Below, in pieces: positions 40,090 to 48,919 of a stretch of DNA of 62,642 nt. The stretch is from NCBI GenBank assembly GCA_019116445.1, contig DXBP01000031.1, positions 1 to 62,642 on the forward strand, written 5' to 3'. How positions within the stretch are numbered: the first letter of the stretch is position 1; every line of letters starts with the position of its first letter. Under the pieces are notes generated by a model. It was not told where the DNA came from, did not search any database, and saw only the letters and a program-made list of their open reading frames with translations. This stretch comes from Candidatus Gemmiger excrementigallinarum. GTDB lineage: Bacteria > Bacillota > Clostridia > Oscillospirales > Ruminococcaceae. The translations under genes and the position numbers were made by a program.

Positions 40090-40868
40090 ACTTTTTCCCA
40101 TTCCCGTGTATATTGTTGTATCGTGCCCGACTGAAGAAATCCCAGGCGGGTGTAGAAAGGCTGCAGCGCGGGTGCGCTGGCAAAGCGTACCGTACGTTTG
40201 GCAGCCAGTTCATTGGCCAGTTGCACGATCAGCCAGCCGGCCAGTCCCCTGCCCCGCCACTCCGGGGCGGTAACCCCGGCCGCCATGTAGGATTCTCCAT
40301 CGCTTTGCTCATAACAGCCCACCGTGCAGACAGGCGTATGATGGTACATCAGCACCCGGCAGCAGCCGATGCCATGGGCGACGGCTGTACAGGCCAGCGA
40401 ATAGAATTGTTCCTGTTCCGCTTCGCTATCCGGAAACACCAGGCGACTGACCGGCAGCATGGCGGGCTGCTTATTAAGTTGCAATTCCGCAGGCGGTGCA
40501 GCAGGCAGCGGCAGCGCGTTCCCCTGAGGAAGTTCCCACAACAGTAAGGATTCGGCCGGTTGCCAGCCCTCCAGGGGGTGCTGTTCACTCAGCAGGCGGT
40601 CCACTTGTATAAAACGCAGGAATCCCTGCAATTCTTCCGCTGCTTCCTCCCCCGCTTCCCCCGCAGGCAGCTGCCCGCAAAGTGTCGCTGTGCCGCCGCG
40701 CAGTGCCAGGGCAGCCGTTCCGGGCAGCAGATAAAAACTCCATCCGCTGGCAGGATGTTCGCCAAACAGCGCACAATGGGTGCCCATGGTAGCTTCAAAA
40801 TAGGGTTTGTTCCGGATACGCCGGGCAAACTCTGCCCGGTATTCCGGAGTGCTGACGGATTGAATCAT
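40086..40868 (-). CDS. GNAT-family acetyltransferase
   Basis: A 260-residue protein. The C-terminal half carries the GNAT acetyl-CoA fold: SYMAAGVTAPEWRGRGLAGW has the R/Q-x-x-G-x-G/A loop, and APALQPFYTRLGF is the typical final motif. The N-terminal ~130 residues are not recognised and may set substrate choice. The substrate is unknown. It lies between murD and the methionine-gamma-lyase-like gene, overlapping the latter by four bases, so the three are probably one transcript. Confidence 0.75.
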   Translation of the reverse strand: MIQSVSTPEYRAEFARRIRNKPYFEATMGTHCALFGEHPASGWSFYLLPGTAALALRGGTATLCGQLPAGEAGEEAAEELQGFLRFIQVDRLLSEQHPLEGWQPAESLLLWELPQGNALPLPAAPPAELQLNKQPAMLPVSRLVFPDSEAEQEQFYSLACTAVAHGIGCCRVLMYHHTPVCTVGCYEQSDGESYMAAGVTAPEWRGRGLAGWLIVQLANELAAKRTVRFASAPALQPFYTRLGFLQSGTIQQYTREWEKV

Positions 40869-40896
40869 AGGGATTCCTTATACAGATTTATTTTGC

Positions 40897-42294
40897 TTAT
40901 TGCAGTGCCATCACGATGCGTTTGTAGTCACGCCCGCGAACTTCAAAGTTTGGATACAGGTCAAAGGATGCGGACGCCGGCGAAAGGCTGACTACATCCC
41001 CCGGAACCGCTGCTGCACGGGCTTTCTCGACGGCATCCTGCATACCGTCGGCGTGCAGGATTGTCAGGCCGCTTTCCGCAAAATCCGGGTGCTCCCGCAG
41101 GGCTTTTTCAATGCGGGGACCGGTGGCGCCCATAAGTACCAGCGTCTTCACGTGGGCCAGAATTTCCGGTGCCAGCGGCTCATAGGGAATCTTTTTGTCG
41201 TAGCCGCCTGCGATGAGGATGATCTTCTGATCGAAACTGCGCAAGCCCGCAATGGTACGGGTGGGGCTGGAGGCAATGGAGTCATTGTAGTAGGTCACAC
41301 CGTCCAGCGTGCGGACCGGCTCAATCCGGTGCTCCACGCCGGTAAAGGTGGAAGCAACCCGCCGCATGGCTTCCACCGGTGCACGCCCCCAGACCGCTGC
41401 AATAGCGGCCAGCAGATTTTCCACATTGTGCAAGCCCCGCAGTTTTACATCCTGACGGGATACCACCGGTGTTACCGTACCATTTTCGGCATAGCAGAGC
41501 ATATCGTCCTCTGCGCGCAGGAAAGCTCCGTTATCGGTTTCGTGCAGGCGGGTGAACCAGACTTGCTCACCCTTGCAGTCGCTCTGCATGGCACGGCTGA
41601 TCTCGTTTTCATAGCCCAGGACCGCACGGCAGGGCGGCTCTTGCCAGAGCAGGATATTGCGCTTTGCGTCGATGTACTCCTGCATATCTTTGTGATGGTC
41701 CAGGTGGTTGGGCGTCACATTGGTGACCACCGCCACTTTCGGACTGCGGCGCATACTGATCAGCTGGAAGCTGGACAGTTCCACTACAGCCACGGCGTCC
41801 GGCGTGACGTCTGCCAATTGCGGCAGCAGCGCAGCGCCGATGTTGCCACCCAGGAAAACTTTACGACCCGCAGCCTCCATCATCTTGGAGATCAACGTCG
41901 TTGTGGTAGTCTTGCCGTCGGAGCCGGTGACGGCGATGATCTCACAGGGGCAGAACTCAAAGAAGAGTTCCACCTCGCTGGTCACCATAGCGCCCGCTTT
42001 CAGGGCCGCCTGCAATTCAGGCTTATAGTATTCATAGCCAGGCGTACGCATAATGATATCCTGACCGGCGAATCCATCGGTATAATGCTCCCCCAGGCTC
42101 AGGGATACATTCAGGCGGCGCAGTGTATCGGCGTATTCACCGAAATCATCCAGGCTCTTTTTCTGGTCACAGAGCGTGACCAGAGCCCCCAGCTCCACAA
42201 ACTGTTCAATGCAGCGCTTATGGCTGACACCCGCGCCGATAAAGGCAACTTTTTTGCCGCGGATCAATTCCTGCAACTGTTCGATGGGCAGCAT
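40897..42294 (-). CDS. murD: UDP-N-acetylmuramoyl-L-alanine:D-glutamate ligase
   Basis: A 465-residue Mur ligase that adds D-glutamate to UDP-MurNAc-L-Ala in peptidoglycan precursor synthesis. The ATP loop is VTGSDGKTTTT at ~115; VVELSSFQL, VTNVTPNHLDHHKDM and HRIEPVRTLDGVTYYNDSIA with PTRTIAGL are typical MurD segments. The ATG at 42294 follows GGGGAGAG. It is isolated from the division and cell-wall cluster where murD usually lies. Confidence 0.94.
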   Translation of the reverse strand: MLPIEQLQELIRGKKVAFIGAGVSHKRCIEQFVELGALVTLCDQKKSLDDFGEYADTLRRLNVSLSLGEHYTDGFAGQDIIMRTPGYEYYKPELQAALKAGAMVTSEVELFFEFCPCEIIAVTGSDGKTTTTTLISKMMEAAGRKVFLGGNIGAALLPQLADVTPDAVAVVELSSFQLISMRRSPKVAVVTNVTPNHLDHHKDMQEYIDAKRNILLWQEPPCRAVLGYENEISRAMQSDCKGEQVWFTRLHETDNGAFLRAEDDMLCYAENGTVTPVVSRQDVKLRGLHNVENLLAAIAAVWGRAPVEAMRRVASTFTGVEHRIEPVRTLDGVTYYNDSIASSPTRTIAGLRSFDQKIILIAGGYDKKIPYEPLAPEILAHVKTLVLMGATGPRIEKALREHPDFAESGLTILHADGMQDAVEKARAAAVPGDVVSLSPASASFDLYPNFEVRGRDYKRIVMALQ

Positions 42295-42365
42295 TGTGCA
42301 TCTCTCCCCTGCTGTTGAATTTTCGTCTTTCTTATTATACTCAAGGACCGAGTCCACTGCAACAA

Positions 42366-42391
42366 AATCGGCCCGCCTGCGCGAGCCGAAA
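42366..42391 (-). terminator. Terminator of the PRPP synthetase gene
   Basis: On the minus strand TCGGC and GCCGA flank a GC-rich loop and are followed by TTTTG. Confidence 0.65.
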
Positions 42392-42405
42392 AGAAACTTT
42401 ATGCG

Positions 42406-43575
42406 TTAGTCCTGACCGCCCATGGGGATGCCGTGCTTTTCCAGCAAAGCGCGGATCTTGGTCATGGGGTCAATGATGCTGGAAACGCTCTTGTCGTGGT
42501 TGATGGCGGCAATAAAGTAGGCCGTGTACTTGGAAACGTCCACATCGTAGTACCAGGGACGCTCCAGCAGTTCCGGCTTGCGGTAAGTCAGGTTGGTACC
42601 CAGCACCGCCTTGAGGATGCCGTCATTGTAAGCCTTGTCGAACTTCTCAAGACCGGCGGTGAACAGCGGGAACGTAGCGCAGGTGAAGATGTTGCGGGCA
42701 CCGCGCATCTTCAGCTCGTAGGCGATATCCAGCATAGACTCACCGGAAGCGATAATGTCATCGGCAATGAATACGTCCTTATCCTTGACGCTCTCGCCCA
42801 GGTACTCATGGGCAACAATGGGGTTACGGCCGTTGACAACACGGCTGTAATCGCGGCGCTTGTAGAACATACCCAGGTTGCAGCCCAGCACGCTGGAATA
42901 ATACATATTGCGGTTCATTGCGCCTTCATCAGGAGAAACGATCATGAAATGATCCTTGTGGAAGCTCACATCGGGCACATGATGCAGCAGGCACTTGAGA
43001 ACCTGGTAGGTAGGCATAACGTTATCGAAGCTCATAGTGGGCACAGCGTTCATAACGCGGGGGTCATGGGCATCGAAGGTGATGATGTTCTTGACGCCGA
43101 CAGAGCGCAGCTGCTGCAGGGAGAAAGCGCAGTCCAGGCTCTCACGGCTGACGCGGCGGTGCTGACGGCCACCGTACAGACTGGGCATGATCACGCTGAT
43201 GCGGTGCGCACGGCCGGAAACCGCCTGGATCAGGCGCATCAGGTTCTGGAAGTGGTCATCGGGAGAGAGATGGTTCTCATACCCGAACAACTGATAGGTA
43301 ACGCTGTAGTTGCCCGGATCGACAAAAATAAACAGGTCATCGCCACGGGTGGAGGCCTTTACCAGACCTTTTGCGTCGCCGGACTGAAAACGCGGGCAAT
43401 CCGAAGGGATAATGAACGAGTCTACATCCAGACCGACTTCCTTTGCCCAACGAACCAGATGGCCGTCCACCAGCTTGCAGAGTTCCTCTGCACCGGGACA
43501 GGCGATCAGGCCCAGGTCAGCAATTGCATCTTCTTTGGCAAAAAAGTCGCGCGGGCCAAGATTTTGTTCAGCCAT
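42406..43575 (-). CDS. prs: Ribose-phosphate pyrophosphokinase, long variant
   Basis: A 389-residue PRPP synthetase, ~70 residues longer than the usual 315-320. It makes PRPP from ribose-5-phosphate and ATP for nucleotide, His and NAD synthesis. ISVIMPSLYGGRQHRR matches the ATP-binding flexible region, TFDAHDPRV the metal site, and DVFIADDIIASGESM the PRPP-binding loop. The signature around MIVSPDEGAMNR is altered from the common VSPDVGG. The extra length is N-terminal and in internal loops. It may belong to a divergent Prs branch in Clostridia. Confidence 0.85.
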   Translation of the reverse strand: MAEQNLGPRDFFAKEDAIADLGLIACPGAEELCKLVDGHLVRWAKEVGLDVDSFIIPSDCPRFQSGDAKGLVKASTRGDDLFIFVDPGNYSVTYQLFGYENHLSPDDHFQNLMRLIQAVSGRAHRISVIMPSLYGGRQHRRVSRESLDCAFSLQQLRSVGVKNIITFDAHDPRVMNAVPTMSFDNVMPTYQVLKCLLHHVPDVSFHKDHFMIVSPDEGAMNRNMYYSSVLGCNLGMFYKRRDYSRVVNGRNPIVAHEYLGESVKDKDVFIADDIIASGESMLDIAYELKMRGARNIFTCATFPLFTAGLEKFDKAYNDGILKAVLGTNLTYRKPELLERPWYYDVDVSKYTAYFIAAINHDKSVSSIIDPMTKIRALLEKHGIPMGGQD

Positions 43576-43653
43576 ACGTGTTTGCTCCTTACTTCCATCA
43601 TAAAATTGTTATTGTTTTTAAGAGGGCACACCTGCCCATTTATTAGTATTGTA

Positions 43654-43841
43654 GCACAGCGGCCGCATAAAATCAGCCCTGATACGCAAGTTTTTCGACA
43701 TTTTTAGCATTTTCTGCGTTTTAAATATGAATACTTCGACCCTTTGTGATGTTTTCTGTCGGATTTTACAAAAAATTTGCAAATTCCCGAAAAGCCCTCC
43801 TCCGGATGGTGTTGCCAGCATACAAAAGCCCACACAGACAA
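43654..43841. other. Interval between the prs promoter and rplQ terminator
   Basis: No gene is seen. A TACAAT -10 box on the minus strand (43648-43653) is the likely prs start region, with a poor -35 box. The rest is AT-rich non-coding sequence. Confidence 0.45.
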
Positions 43842-43875
43842 CAAAAAACAGCGTTTGCTGTTACGCAAACGCTGT
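43842..43875 (-). terminator. Terminator of the ribosomal protein operon
   Basis: On the minus strand ACAGCGTTTGC and GCAAACGCTGT form an 11-bp stem followed by a TTTTTT run, directly after rplQ. Confidence 0.92.
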
Positions 43876-43890
43876 AAAGAATCCAGTCAA

Positions 43891-44232
43891 TCAGACCAGT
43901 TCGATGATCGCCATCTCGGCAGCATCGCCGCGACGGGGGCCGATCTTGTAGATGCGGGTGTAGCCGCCGTTACGGTCGGCATACTTGGGGCCGTACTCGT
44001 CGATGACCTTCTTGGCGATATCCTCCTTGGTGATGTAGGAGAAAACCTGACGCTTTGCGTGCAGATCTTCCTGCTTACCGAGGGTGACCATCTTCTCGGC
44101 CATGGAACGAACTTCCTTGGCGCGGGTAACGGTGGTCTCGATCTTGCCGTTCTCAAACAGATAGGTCACCATCGCGCGCAGCATGGCGTTGCGGCTGTCG
44201 GTGGTACGACCGAGTTTTCTGGTACCGGGCAT
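43891..44232 (-). CDS. rplQ: 50S ribosomal protein L17
   Basis: A 113-residue L17, last gene of the alpha operon. The N-terminal [20 protein letters not shown] is diagnostic, and [19 protein letters not shown] closes the protein. It sits at the exit-tunnel side of the 50S subunit. An AAGGAG site precedes the ATG, and the operon terminator follows the stop. Confidence 0.97.
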   Translation of the reverse strand: MPGTRKLGRTTDSRNAMLRAMVTYLFENGKIETTVTRAKEVRSMAEKMVTLGKQEDLHAKRQVFSYITKEDIAKKVIDEYGPKYADRNGGYTRIYKIGPRRGDAAEMAIIELV

Positions 44233-44275
44233 TCCGTTTCACTCCTTATACTTGGTATCCGCGTGTCGCGGGGGG

Positions 44276-45235
44276 TTAGTTTTCGTCGTCCTTGGTCAGA
44301 GAGAAACCAAGGCTGTCCAGCTTGGCCATGACTTCCTCCAGGCTCTTACGGCCCAGATTGCGAACCTTCATCATTTCGTCTTCGCTCTTGTTGATGAGGT
44401 CGCCCACCGTGTTGATGCCGGCGCGCTTCAGGCAGTTGAAGGAACGGACGCTCAGGTCAAGTTCTTCAATCGTCATCTCCAGCGCCTTCTCACGGCCCTG
44501 ATCGTCGTTGTCGACCATGATCTCGGTCTCGCCGGTTTCGTCGCAGAGGTTCACAAACAGGTTCAGATGCTCGGTCAGCACACGGGCCGCCAGGCTCAGG
44601 GCTTCCTGCGCATTGCAGGTGCCGTCGGTCCAGACCTCGATGATGAGCTTGTCATAGTCGGTGATCTGGCCTACACGGGTGTGATCCACGGTGTAGTTGG
44701 CTTTGAGCACGGGGGTATAAATGCTGTCGACGGGCAGGGTGCTGATGTCGTTTTTCTCGATCAGCGCCAGTTTGTTGCGCTCAGCGGGGACATATCCGCG
44801 GCCCTTGTCGAAGGTCAGTTCCATGACCAGCTTGGCACCCTCGCCCAGGGTGGCGATATGCCACTCGGGGTTCAGGATCTCCAGGTCATCGCCGCCCTTG
44901 ATGGAACCGGCAATGAGCTCGCAAGGACCAACGGCCTCTACACGGACGGTCTTGGGGCTTTCGCCGTAAATCTTGGCGGCGATGCCCTTGAGGTTCAGGA
45001 CGATCTCGGTCACGTCCTCACGTACGCCCTCGATGGTGGAAAACTCGTGCACCACGCCGTCAATCTTGACGCTGGTGACAGCCACACCGGGCAGAGAGGA
45101 CAGAAGCACACGACGCAAGCTGTTGCCCAAGGTCGTGCCGAAGCCGCGCTCCAGCGGCTCGACTACGAACTTACCGTAGCGACCATCCGGGGAAAGGCTG
45201 GCCGTTTCGATCTTGGGGCGTTCGATCTCCATCAT
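44276..45235 (-). CDS. rpoA: RNA polymerase alpha subunit
   Basis: A 319-residue alpha subunit. The N-terminal assembly domain begins [20 protein letters not shown] and includes [20 protein letters not shown]. The C-terminal domain (~250-319) with [20 protein letters not shown] binds UP elements and activators. It lies between rpsD and rplQ, the normal alpha-operon position, so polymerase and ribosome synthesis are coupled. Confidence 0.98.
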   Translation of the reverse strand: MMEIERPKIETASLSPDGRYGKFVVEPLERGFGTTLGNSLRRVLLSSLPGVAVTSVKIDGVVHEFSTIEGVREDVTEIVLNLKGIAAKIYGESPKTVRVEAVGPCELIAGSIKGGDDLEILNPEWHIATLGEGAKLVMELTFDKGRGYVPAERNKLALIEKNDISTLPVDSIYTPVLKANYTVDHTRVGQITDYDKLIIEVWTDGTCNAQEALSLAARVLTEHLNLFVNLCDETGETEIMVDNDDQGREKALEMTIEELDLSVRSFNCLKRAGINTVGDLINKSEDEMMKVRNLGRKSLEEVMAKLDSLGFSLTKDDEN

Positions 45236-45310
45236 AAAAACCCTCCTTGTTTCGCTGGCACCGGAACGTGCCAGTCAGGTTGGAAAAATCGTAGAATAAA
45301 GCTAAGAGGA

Positions 45311-45913
45311 TTACTTGGAGTACAACTCGACGATGAGGTGCTCAGCGATGGGCACATCGATGTCCTCGCGCACGGGCATCTTGACGACAGTGCCCTTCAG
45401 AGCGTTCTTATCGCGCTCCAGCCAGGAGGGCAGCAGCACGACGGGAGCGTCCTCGCCCAGCAGCTTGCTGAACTTGACGGAGGAACGGCTGGACTCGATG
45501 ACTTCGATCACATCGCCCGGCTTAACCAGGTAAGAGGGGATGTTGACACGCTTGCCATTGACAGTGAAATGGTTGTGGGAAACCAGCTGACGAGCGTCGC
45601 GGCGGGTCTTGGCAAAGCCCAGACGGTACACGACGTTGTCAAGACGGCGCTCGACCAGAACCAGCAGGTTGACACCGGTCTGACCCGGCATACGGGTCGC
45701 GGTTTCGTAGTAGGTATGGAACTGCTTTTCCAGAATACCGTAAACGAACTTGACCTTCTGCTTCTCGTTGAGCTGGGTGGCGTACTCGCTCTTCTTCTTT
45801 CTCATCTGGCCGCCGGGGTTACGATTGGTGGTCTTCTTGCCGTAACCCATAACAGCAGGAGAAATGCCGAGAGCACGGCAACGCTTGGCGATCGGTTGGG
45901 TATTTTTAGCCAT
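45311..45913 (-). CDS. rpsD: 30S ribosomal protein S4
   Basis: A 200-residue S4, a primary 16S rRNA binder and 30S assembly initiator. RRLDNVVYRLGFAKTRRDARQLVSHNHFTVNGKRVNIPSYLV is split across the S4 RNA-binding domain at ~95-150. The N-terminus lacks the zinc-cysteine motif seen in some S4 proteins. It lies in the alpha operon, where S4 is a known translational regulator in other bacteria. Confidence 0.97.
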   Translation of the reverse strand: MAKNTQPIAKRCRALGISPAVMGYGKKTTNRNPGGQMRKKKSEYATQLNEKQKVKFVYGILEKQFHTYYETATRMPGQTGVNLLVLVERRLDNVVYRLGFAKTRRDARQLVSHNHFTVNGKRVNIPSYLVKPGDVIEVIESSRSSVKFSKLLGEDAPVVLLPSWLERDKNALKGTVVKMPVREDIDVPIAEHLIVELYSK

Positions 45914-45933
45914 AACTCAAATTCTCCTTTCAA

Positions 45934-46338
45934 TCAAACGCGGCGGCGTTTGGGCGGGCGGCAGCCATTGTGCGGAATGGGAGTCACGTCACGGATCATG
46001 GTGACTTCCAGACCGGTTGCCTGCAGGGCGCGGATGGCGCTTTCACGGCCGGAACCGGGGCCTTTGACGTAGACCTCAACGGTCTTCATGCCATGCTCGA
46101 TGGCGGCCTTGGCGGCGACTTCAGCAGCGCTCTGGGCGGCGTAAGGGGTGCTCTTGCGGGAGCCGCGGAAGTTCAGCGCACCAGTGCTGCACCAGGAAAC
46201 GGTGTTGCCCTGAGTATCGGTGATGGTCACAATGGTGTTGTTGAACGTGCTCTGAATGTGAGCAGCACCGGCGCTGATATTCTTGCGCTCTCTTTTCTTA
46301 GTGCGGGTTTTTGCCGCAGTAGCTTTATTAGCAGCCAT
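45934..46338 (-). CDS. rpsK: 30S ribosomal protein S11
   Basis: A 134-residue S11 of the 30S platform. [20 protein letters not shown] and the C-terminal [17 protein letters not shown] are invariant features. The [14 protein letters not shown] loop contacts rRNA. A strong GGAGG site precedes the ATG. Confidence 0.98.
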   Translation of the reverse strand: MAANKATAAKTRTKKRERKNISAGAAHIQSTFNNTIVTITDTQGNTVSWCSTGALNFRGSRKSTPYAAQSAAEVAAKAAIEHGMKTVEVYVKGPGSGRESAIRALQATGLEVTMIRDVTPIPHNGCRPPKRRRV

Positions 46339-46352
46339 GTCTCAGTTCCTCC

Positions 46353-46724
46353 TTACTTCTTTTTGTTCGCGACGGTGCGCTTGGGACCTTTGCAGGTACG
46401 CGCATTGGTCTTGGTGCGCTGGCCGCGGCAGGGAAGGCCCTTGCGATGGCGCACACCACGGTAGCACTGGATCTCGGTCAGACGCTTGATGTCAAGCGCG
46501 ACGTTGCGGCGCAGGTCGCCCTCTACCATGATGTTGTTTTTGTCGATGTAGTCGCGGATCTTTGCTTCTTCGTCAGCAGACAGATCCTTGACGCGGGTAT
46601 CAGGGTTAATTCCGGTTCCGGCGAGAATCTCGTCGGCGGTGGACTGACCAATACCGTAAACATAAGTCAGACCAACCTGGATCCGCTTCTCGCGAGGCAG
46701 ATCAACACCAGCAATACGTGCCAT
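46353..46724 (-). CDS. rpsM: 30S ribosomal protein S13
   Basis: A 123-residue S13 of the 30S head. [20 protein letters not shown] starts the protein and [19 protein letters not shown] forms the basic C-terminal part that reaches the tRNA sites. The ATG at 46724 with GGAGG upstream is preferred to an in-frame start nine codons earlier. Confidence 0.98.
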   Translation of the reverse strand: MARIAGVDLPREKRIQVGLTYVYGIGQSTADEILAGTGINPDTRVKDLSADEEAKIRDYIDKNNIMVEGDLRRNVALDIKRLTEIQCYRGVRHRKGLPCRGQRTKTNARTCKGPKRTVANKKK

Positions 46725-46837
46725 AAAGCACCTCCATAAATAACATCCCATGTCCTAGTCGGGGCCTGCGCCGGGAATCTACGCACTTGGCCCCCAAGCG
46801 TTTTGGGTACGGTTTCCGCGGAATGCTCCGCGGACCT

Positions 46838-46951
46838 TTAGCCCTGACGCTGCTTATGCTTCGGATTGGCGCAGATGATCATCACACGGCCTTTGCGCTT
46901 GATGACCTTGCACTTCTCGCAAATGGGTTTCACGGAAGGTTTTACCTTCAT
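46838..46951 (-). CDS. rpmJ: 50S ribosomal protein L36
   Basis: A 37-residue zinc-type L36, too short for most ORF scans. It reads [15 protein letters not shown], then [19 protein letters not shown], with the C-x2-C ... C ... H zinc ligands intact. AGGAGG precedes the ATG. A short GC hairpin (TCCGCGG type) lies between its stop and rpsM. Confidence 0.96.
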   Translation of the reverse strand: MKVKPSVKPICEKCKVIKRKGRVMIICANPKHKQRQG

Positions 46952-46988
46952 GATGTTAACCTCCTTTTCAAAACACAAGGCGCTTCAA

Positions 46989-47225
46989 TTACTTGGAACG
47001 CCAGGTGATCCGGGCCTTGGTCAGGTCGTAGGGTGACATTTCCATCGTGACTTTGTCGCCGGGCAAAATACGGATGAAGTTGGTCCGCAGCTTACCGGAA
47101 ATGTGAGCCAGCACAGTGTGGCCGTTGGGCTTGCCCTCTTTGTTGAGCAGCTCGACCTTGAACACGGTGTTGGGCATGGCCTCCCGTACGATACCTTCTA
47201 CTTCAATGACATCTTCTTTAGACAA
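46989..47225 (-). CDS. infA: Translation initiation factor IF-1
   Basis: A 78-residue IF-1. I take a TTG start at 47223-47225, which follows AAGGAGG; the product begins [20 protein letters not shown] and ends with [20 protein letters not shown]. It blocks the A site during initiation. The loop KEGKPNG before [10 protein letters not shown] is a few residues longer than usual. Confidence 0.95.
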   Translation of the reverse strand: MSKEDVIEVEGIVREAMPNTVFKVELLNKEGKPNGHTVLAHISGKLRTNFIRILPGDKVTMEMSPYDLTKARITWRSK

Positions 47226-47251
47226 GCTGATTGCCTCCTTGAAGGGTTCCG

Positions 47252-47503
47252 TCAGTCTGCACAAACCGCATCGTAAGCGGCAATGGCATCACTGAGTGAT
47301 TGATCGCTTTTCAGAAGCTCGTTCGCAAGAACAGTGGTCGTGGGAGCCACATGCTTGGCTTTTTTCCGCTTCGGGTCCCCTACCTTGCGCAGGTTTCCGT
47401 CCGCGAGCCAGAGCATAGGCCCGTCCACGGCCAAAACAGCCAGCGTGCGGGTCTTATCCCGCCCGGCCTTGGAGCGTACCAGCTGACCTCTTACAAAGTC
47501 CAT
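47252..47503 (-). CDS. KOW-domain RNA-binding protein (L14e-like)
   Basis: An 83-residue protein with a KOW-type start ([20 protein letters not shown]) and a basic middle part [12 protein letters not shown]. It resembles the small KOW/L14e-like proteins found between map and infA in many Clostridia. A role at the ribosome is likely but unproven. It overlaps the end of map by 13 bases and is coupled to it. Confidence 0.85.
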   Translation of the reverse strand: MDFVRGQLVRSKAGRDKTRTLAVLAVDGPMLWLADGNLRKVGDPKRKKAKHVAPTTTVLANELLKSDQSLSDAIAAYDAVCAD

Positions 47504-48264
47504 CCGGGTTCCTCCCAGCCTTGGGTCAGGACTTCCGCACCGGCCGCTGTGATGGCGAGGGTGTGCTCGAAGTGAGCTGCCAAACCACCGTCACAGGTTT
47601 TGACCGTCCAGCCGTCCTTTAACGTCTTTACCGCATACTTGTACTGGCATACCATGGGTTCCACCGCAATGCACATACCCGGCACCAGCCGCGGACCGCG
47701 GCCGGCATTGCCGAAATTGGGCACTTCGGGGTCCTCGTGCAGTTCCTTGCCGACACCGTGGCCGACAAAGGTACGCACAACGGAGAATCCGTTCTCTTCC
47801 ACGTAGCTCTGCACCGCGTGGCTGATATCCCCGACCCGGTTGCCGCCCCGGGCCATTTCAATGCCGCGATGGAGGCTTTCCTTGGTCACATCCAGCAGCC
47901 GCTGGGCTTCCAGGTCGAGCTTGCCGCATCCGTAGGTGCAGGCATTGTCGCCGTTGAAACCATCGATCTTGCAGCCGGTATCAATCGAAACGATATCACC
48001 GGGCCGGATCTGCTGCTGCCGATTAGGGATACCATGAATGACCGTGTCATTCACACTGATGCACGCCGTGGCCGGGAAGCCGTACAGGTGCAGGAAGTTG
48101 GGTCTTGCACCGTGACGCACGATAAAGTCGTAGATGATTTTGTCGATCTCTGCCGTGGTAATACCCGGTTCGATCGCTTCGCCGCCGGCTTTCAAAGCGG
48201 CTGCGCTGATGGCGCAGGCTTTCCGCATTTTTTCCAGTTCAGCGGCATTCTTGATTTGGATCAT
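47491..48264 (-). CDS. map: Methionine aminopeptidase, type I
   Basis: A 257-residue enzyme that removes N-terminal Met. The five metal ligands appear in order: DTGCKIDGFNGDNACTYGCG (two Asp), GHGVGKELHEDPEVPNF (His), and C-terminal CIAVEPMVC and LAAHFEHTLAIT (Glu). No SH3-type N-terminal extension is present (type Ia). It lies downstream of adk by seven bases. Confidence 0.96.
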   Translation of the reverse strand: MIQIKNAAELEKMRKACAISAAALKAGGEAIEPGITTAEIDKIIYDFIVRHGARPNFLHLYGFPATACISVNDTVIHGIPNRQQQIRPGDIVSIDTGCKIDGFNGDNACTYGCGKLDLEAQRLLDVTKESLHRGIEMARGGNRVGDISHAVQSYVEENGFSVVRTFVGHGVGKELHEDPEVPNFGNAGRGPRLVPGMCIAVEPMVCQYKYAVKTLKDGWTVKTCDGGLAAHFEHTLAITAAGAEVLTQGWEEPGWTL

Positions 48265-48271
48265 GGATGAA

Positions 48272-48904
48272 TTAAGCCTCCAAAAGCTTGAGAAGGAACG
48301 CGGTGGTGGCCTCGATGGAACCCTGGTCGGGAACCTCGACGAGCTTGCCGCGCTGACGGTAGAACTCCACCAGTGGTTCGGTCTGCTCGTGATAGGCTTT
48401 CAGCCGGTCCAGCACGGTGGCAGGCTCGTCATCCTTGCGGATGACAAGCTCACCGCCGCAGCGGTCACACACACCCTCTTTGGCGCTGGGTTTGTTGATG
48501 ATATGATAGCTTGCACCACACTTGGCACAGACGCGGCGGCCGGACATCCGCTTGGTGATGGCTTCGTCAGCCACAACCAGATTGATGACCTTGTCAATCT
48601 CCACGCCCATCTGCTCCAGGGCTTCGCCCTGCGCAATGGTACGCGGCATGCCGTCCAGGATGAATCCCTTGGCACAGTCAGGCTGTGCCAGGCGCTCCTT
48701 TACGATACCGACGATGACGTCGTCAGGCACCAGAGCACCTGCGTCCATAAAGCTCTTAGCCTTTTGGCCCATAGGCGTGCCCTCTTTGACAGCGGCACGC
48801 AGAATGTTACCGGTCGAGATGGTGGGGATACCCAGCTTATCGCAGAGGATCTCTGCCTGAGTACCCTTGCCGGCGCCAGGGGCGCCCAAAAGGATCATTT
48901 TCAT
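48272..48904 (-). CDS. adk: Adenylate kinase, zinc-lid type
   Basis: A 210-residue kinase that equilibrates AMP, ADP and ATP. The P-loop is LLGAPGAGKGTQAE. The lid holds the zinc site CAKCGASYH and CDRCGGEL, as in other Gram-positives. DGMPRTIAQGEAL is the AMP-binding region. It sits between secY and map, the Firmicutes order. Confidence 0.97.
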   Translation of the reverse strand: MKMILLGAPGAGKGTQAEILCDKLGIPTISTGNILRAAVKEGTPMGQKAKSFMDAGALVPDDVIVGIVKERLAQPDCAKGFILDGMPRTIAQGEALEQMGVEIDKVINLVVADEAITKRMSGRRVCAKCGASYHIINKPSAKEGVCDRCGGELVIRKDDEPATVLDRLKAYHEQTEPLVEFYRQRGKLVEVPDQGSIEATTAFLLKLLEA

Positions 48905-48919
48905 CGCACATTCCCTTTC

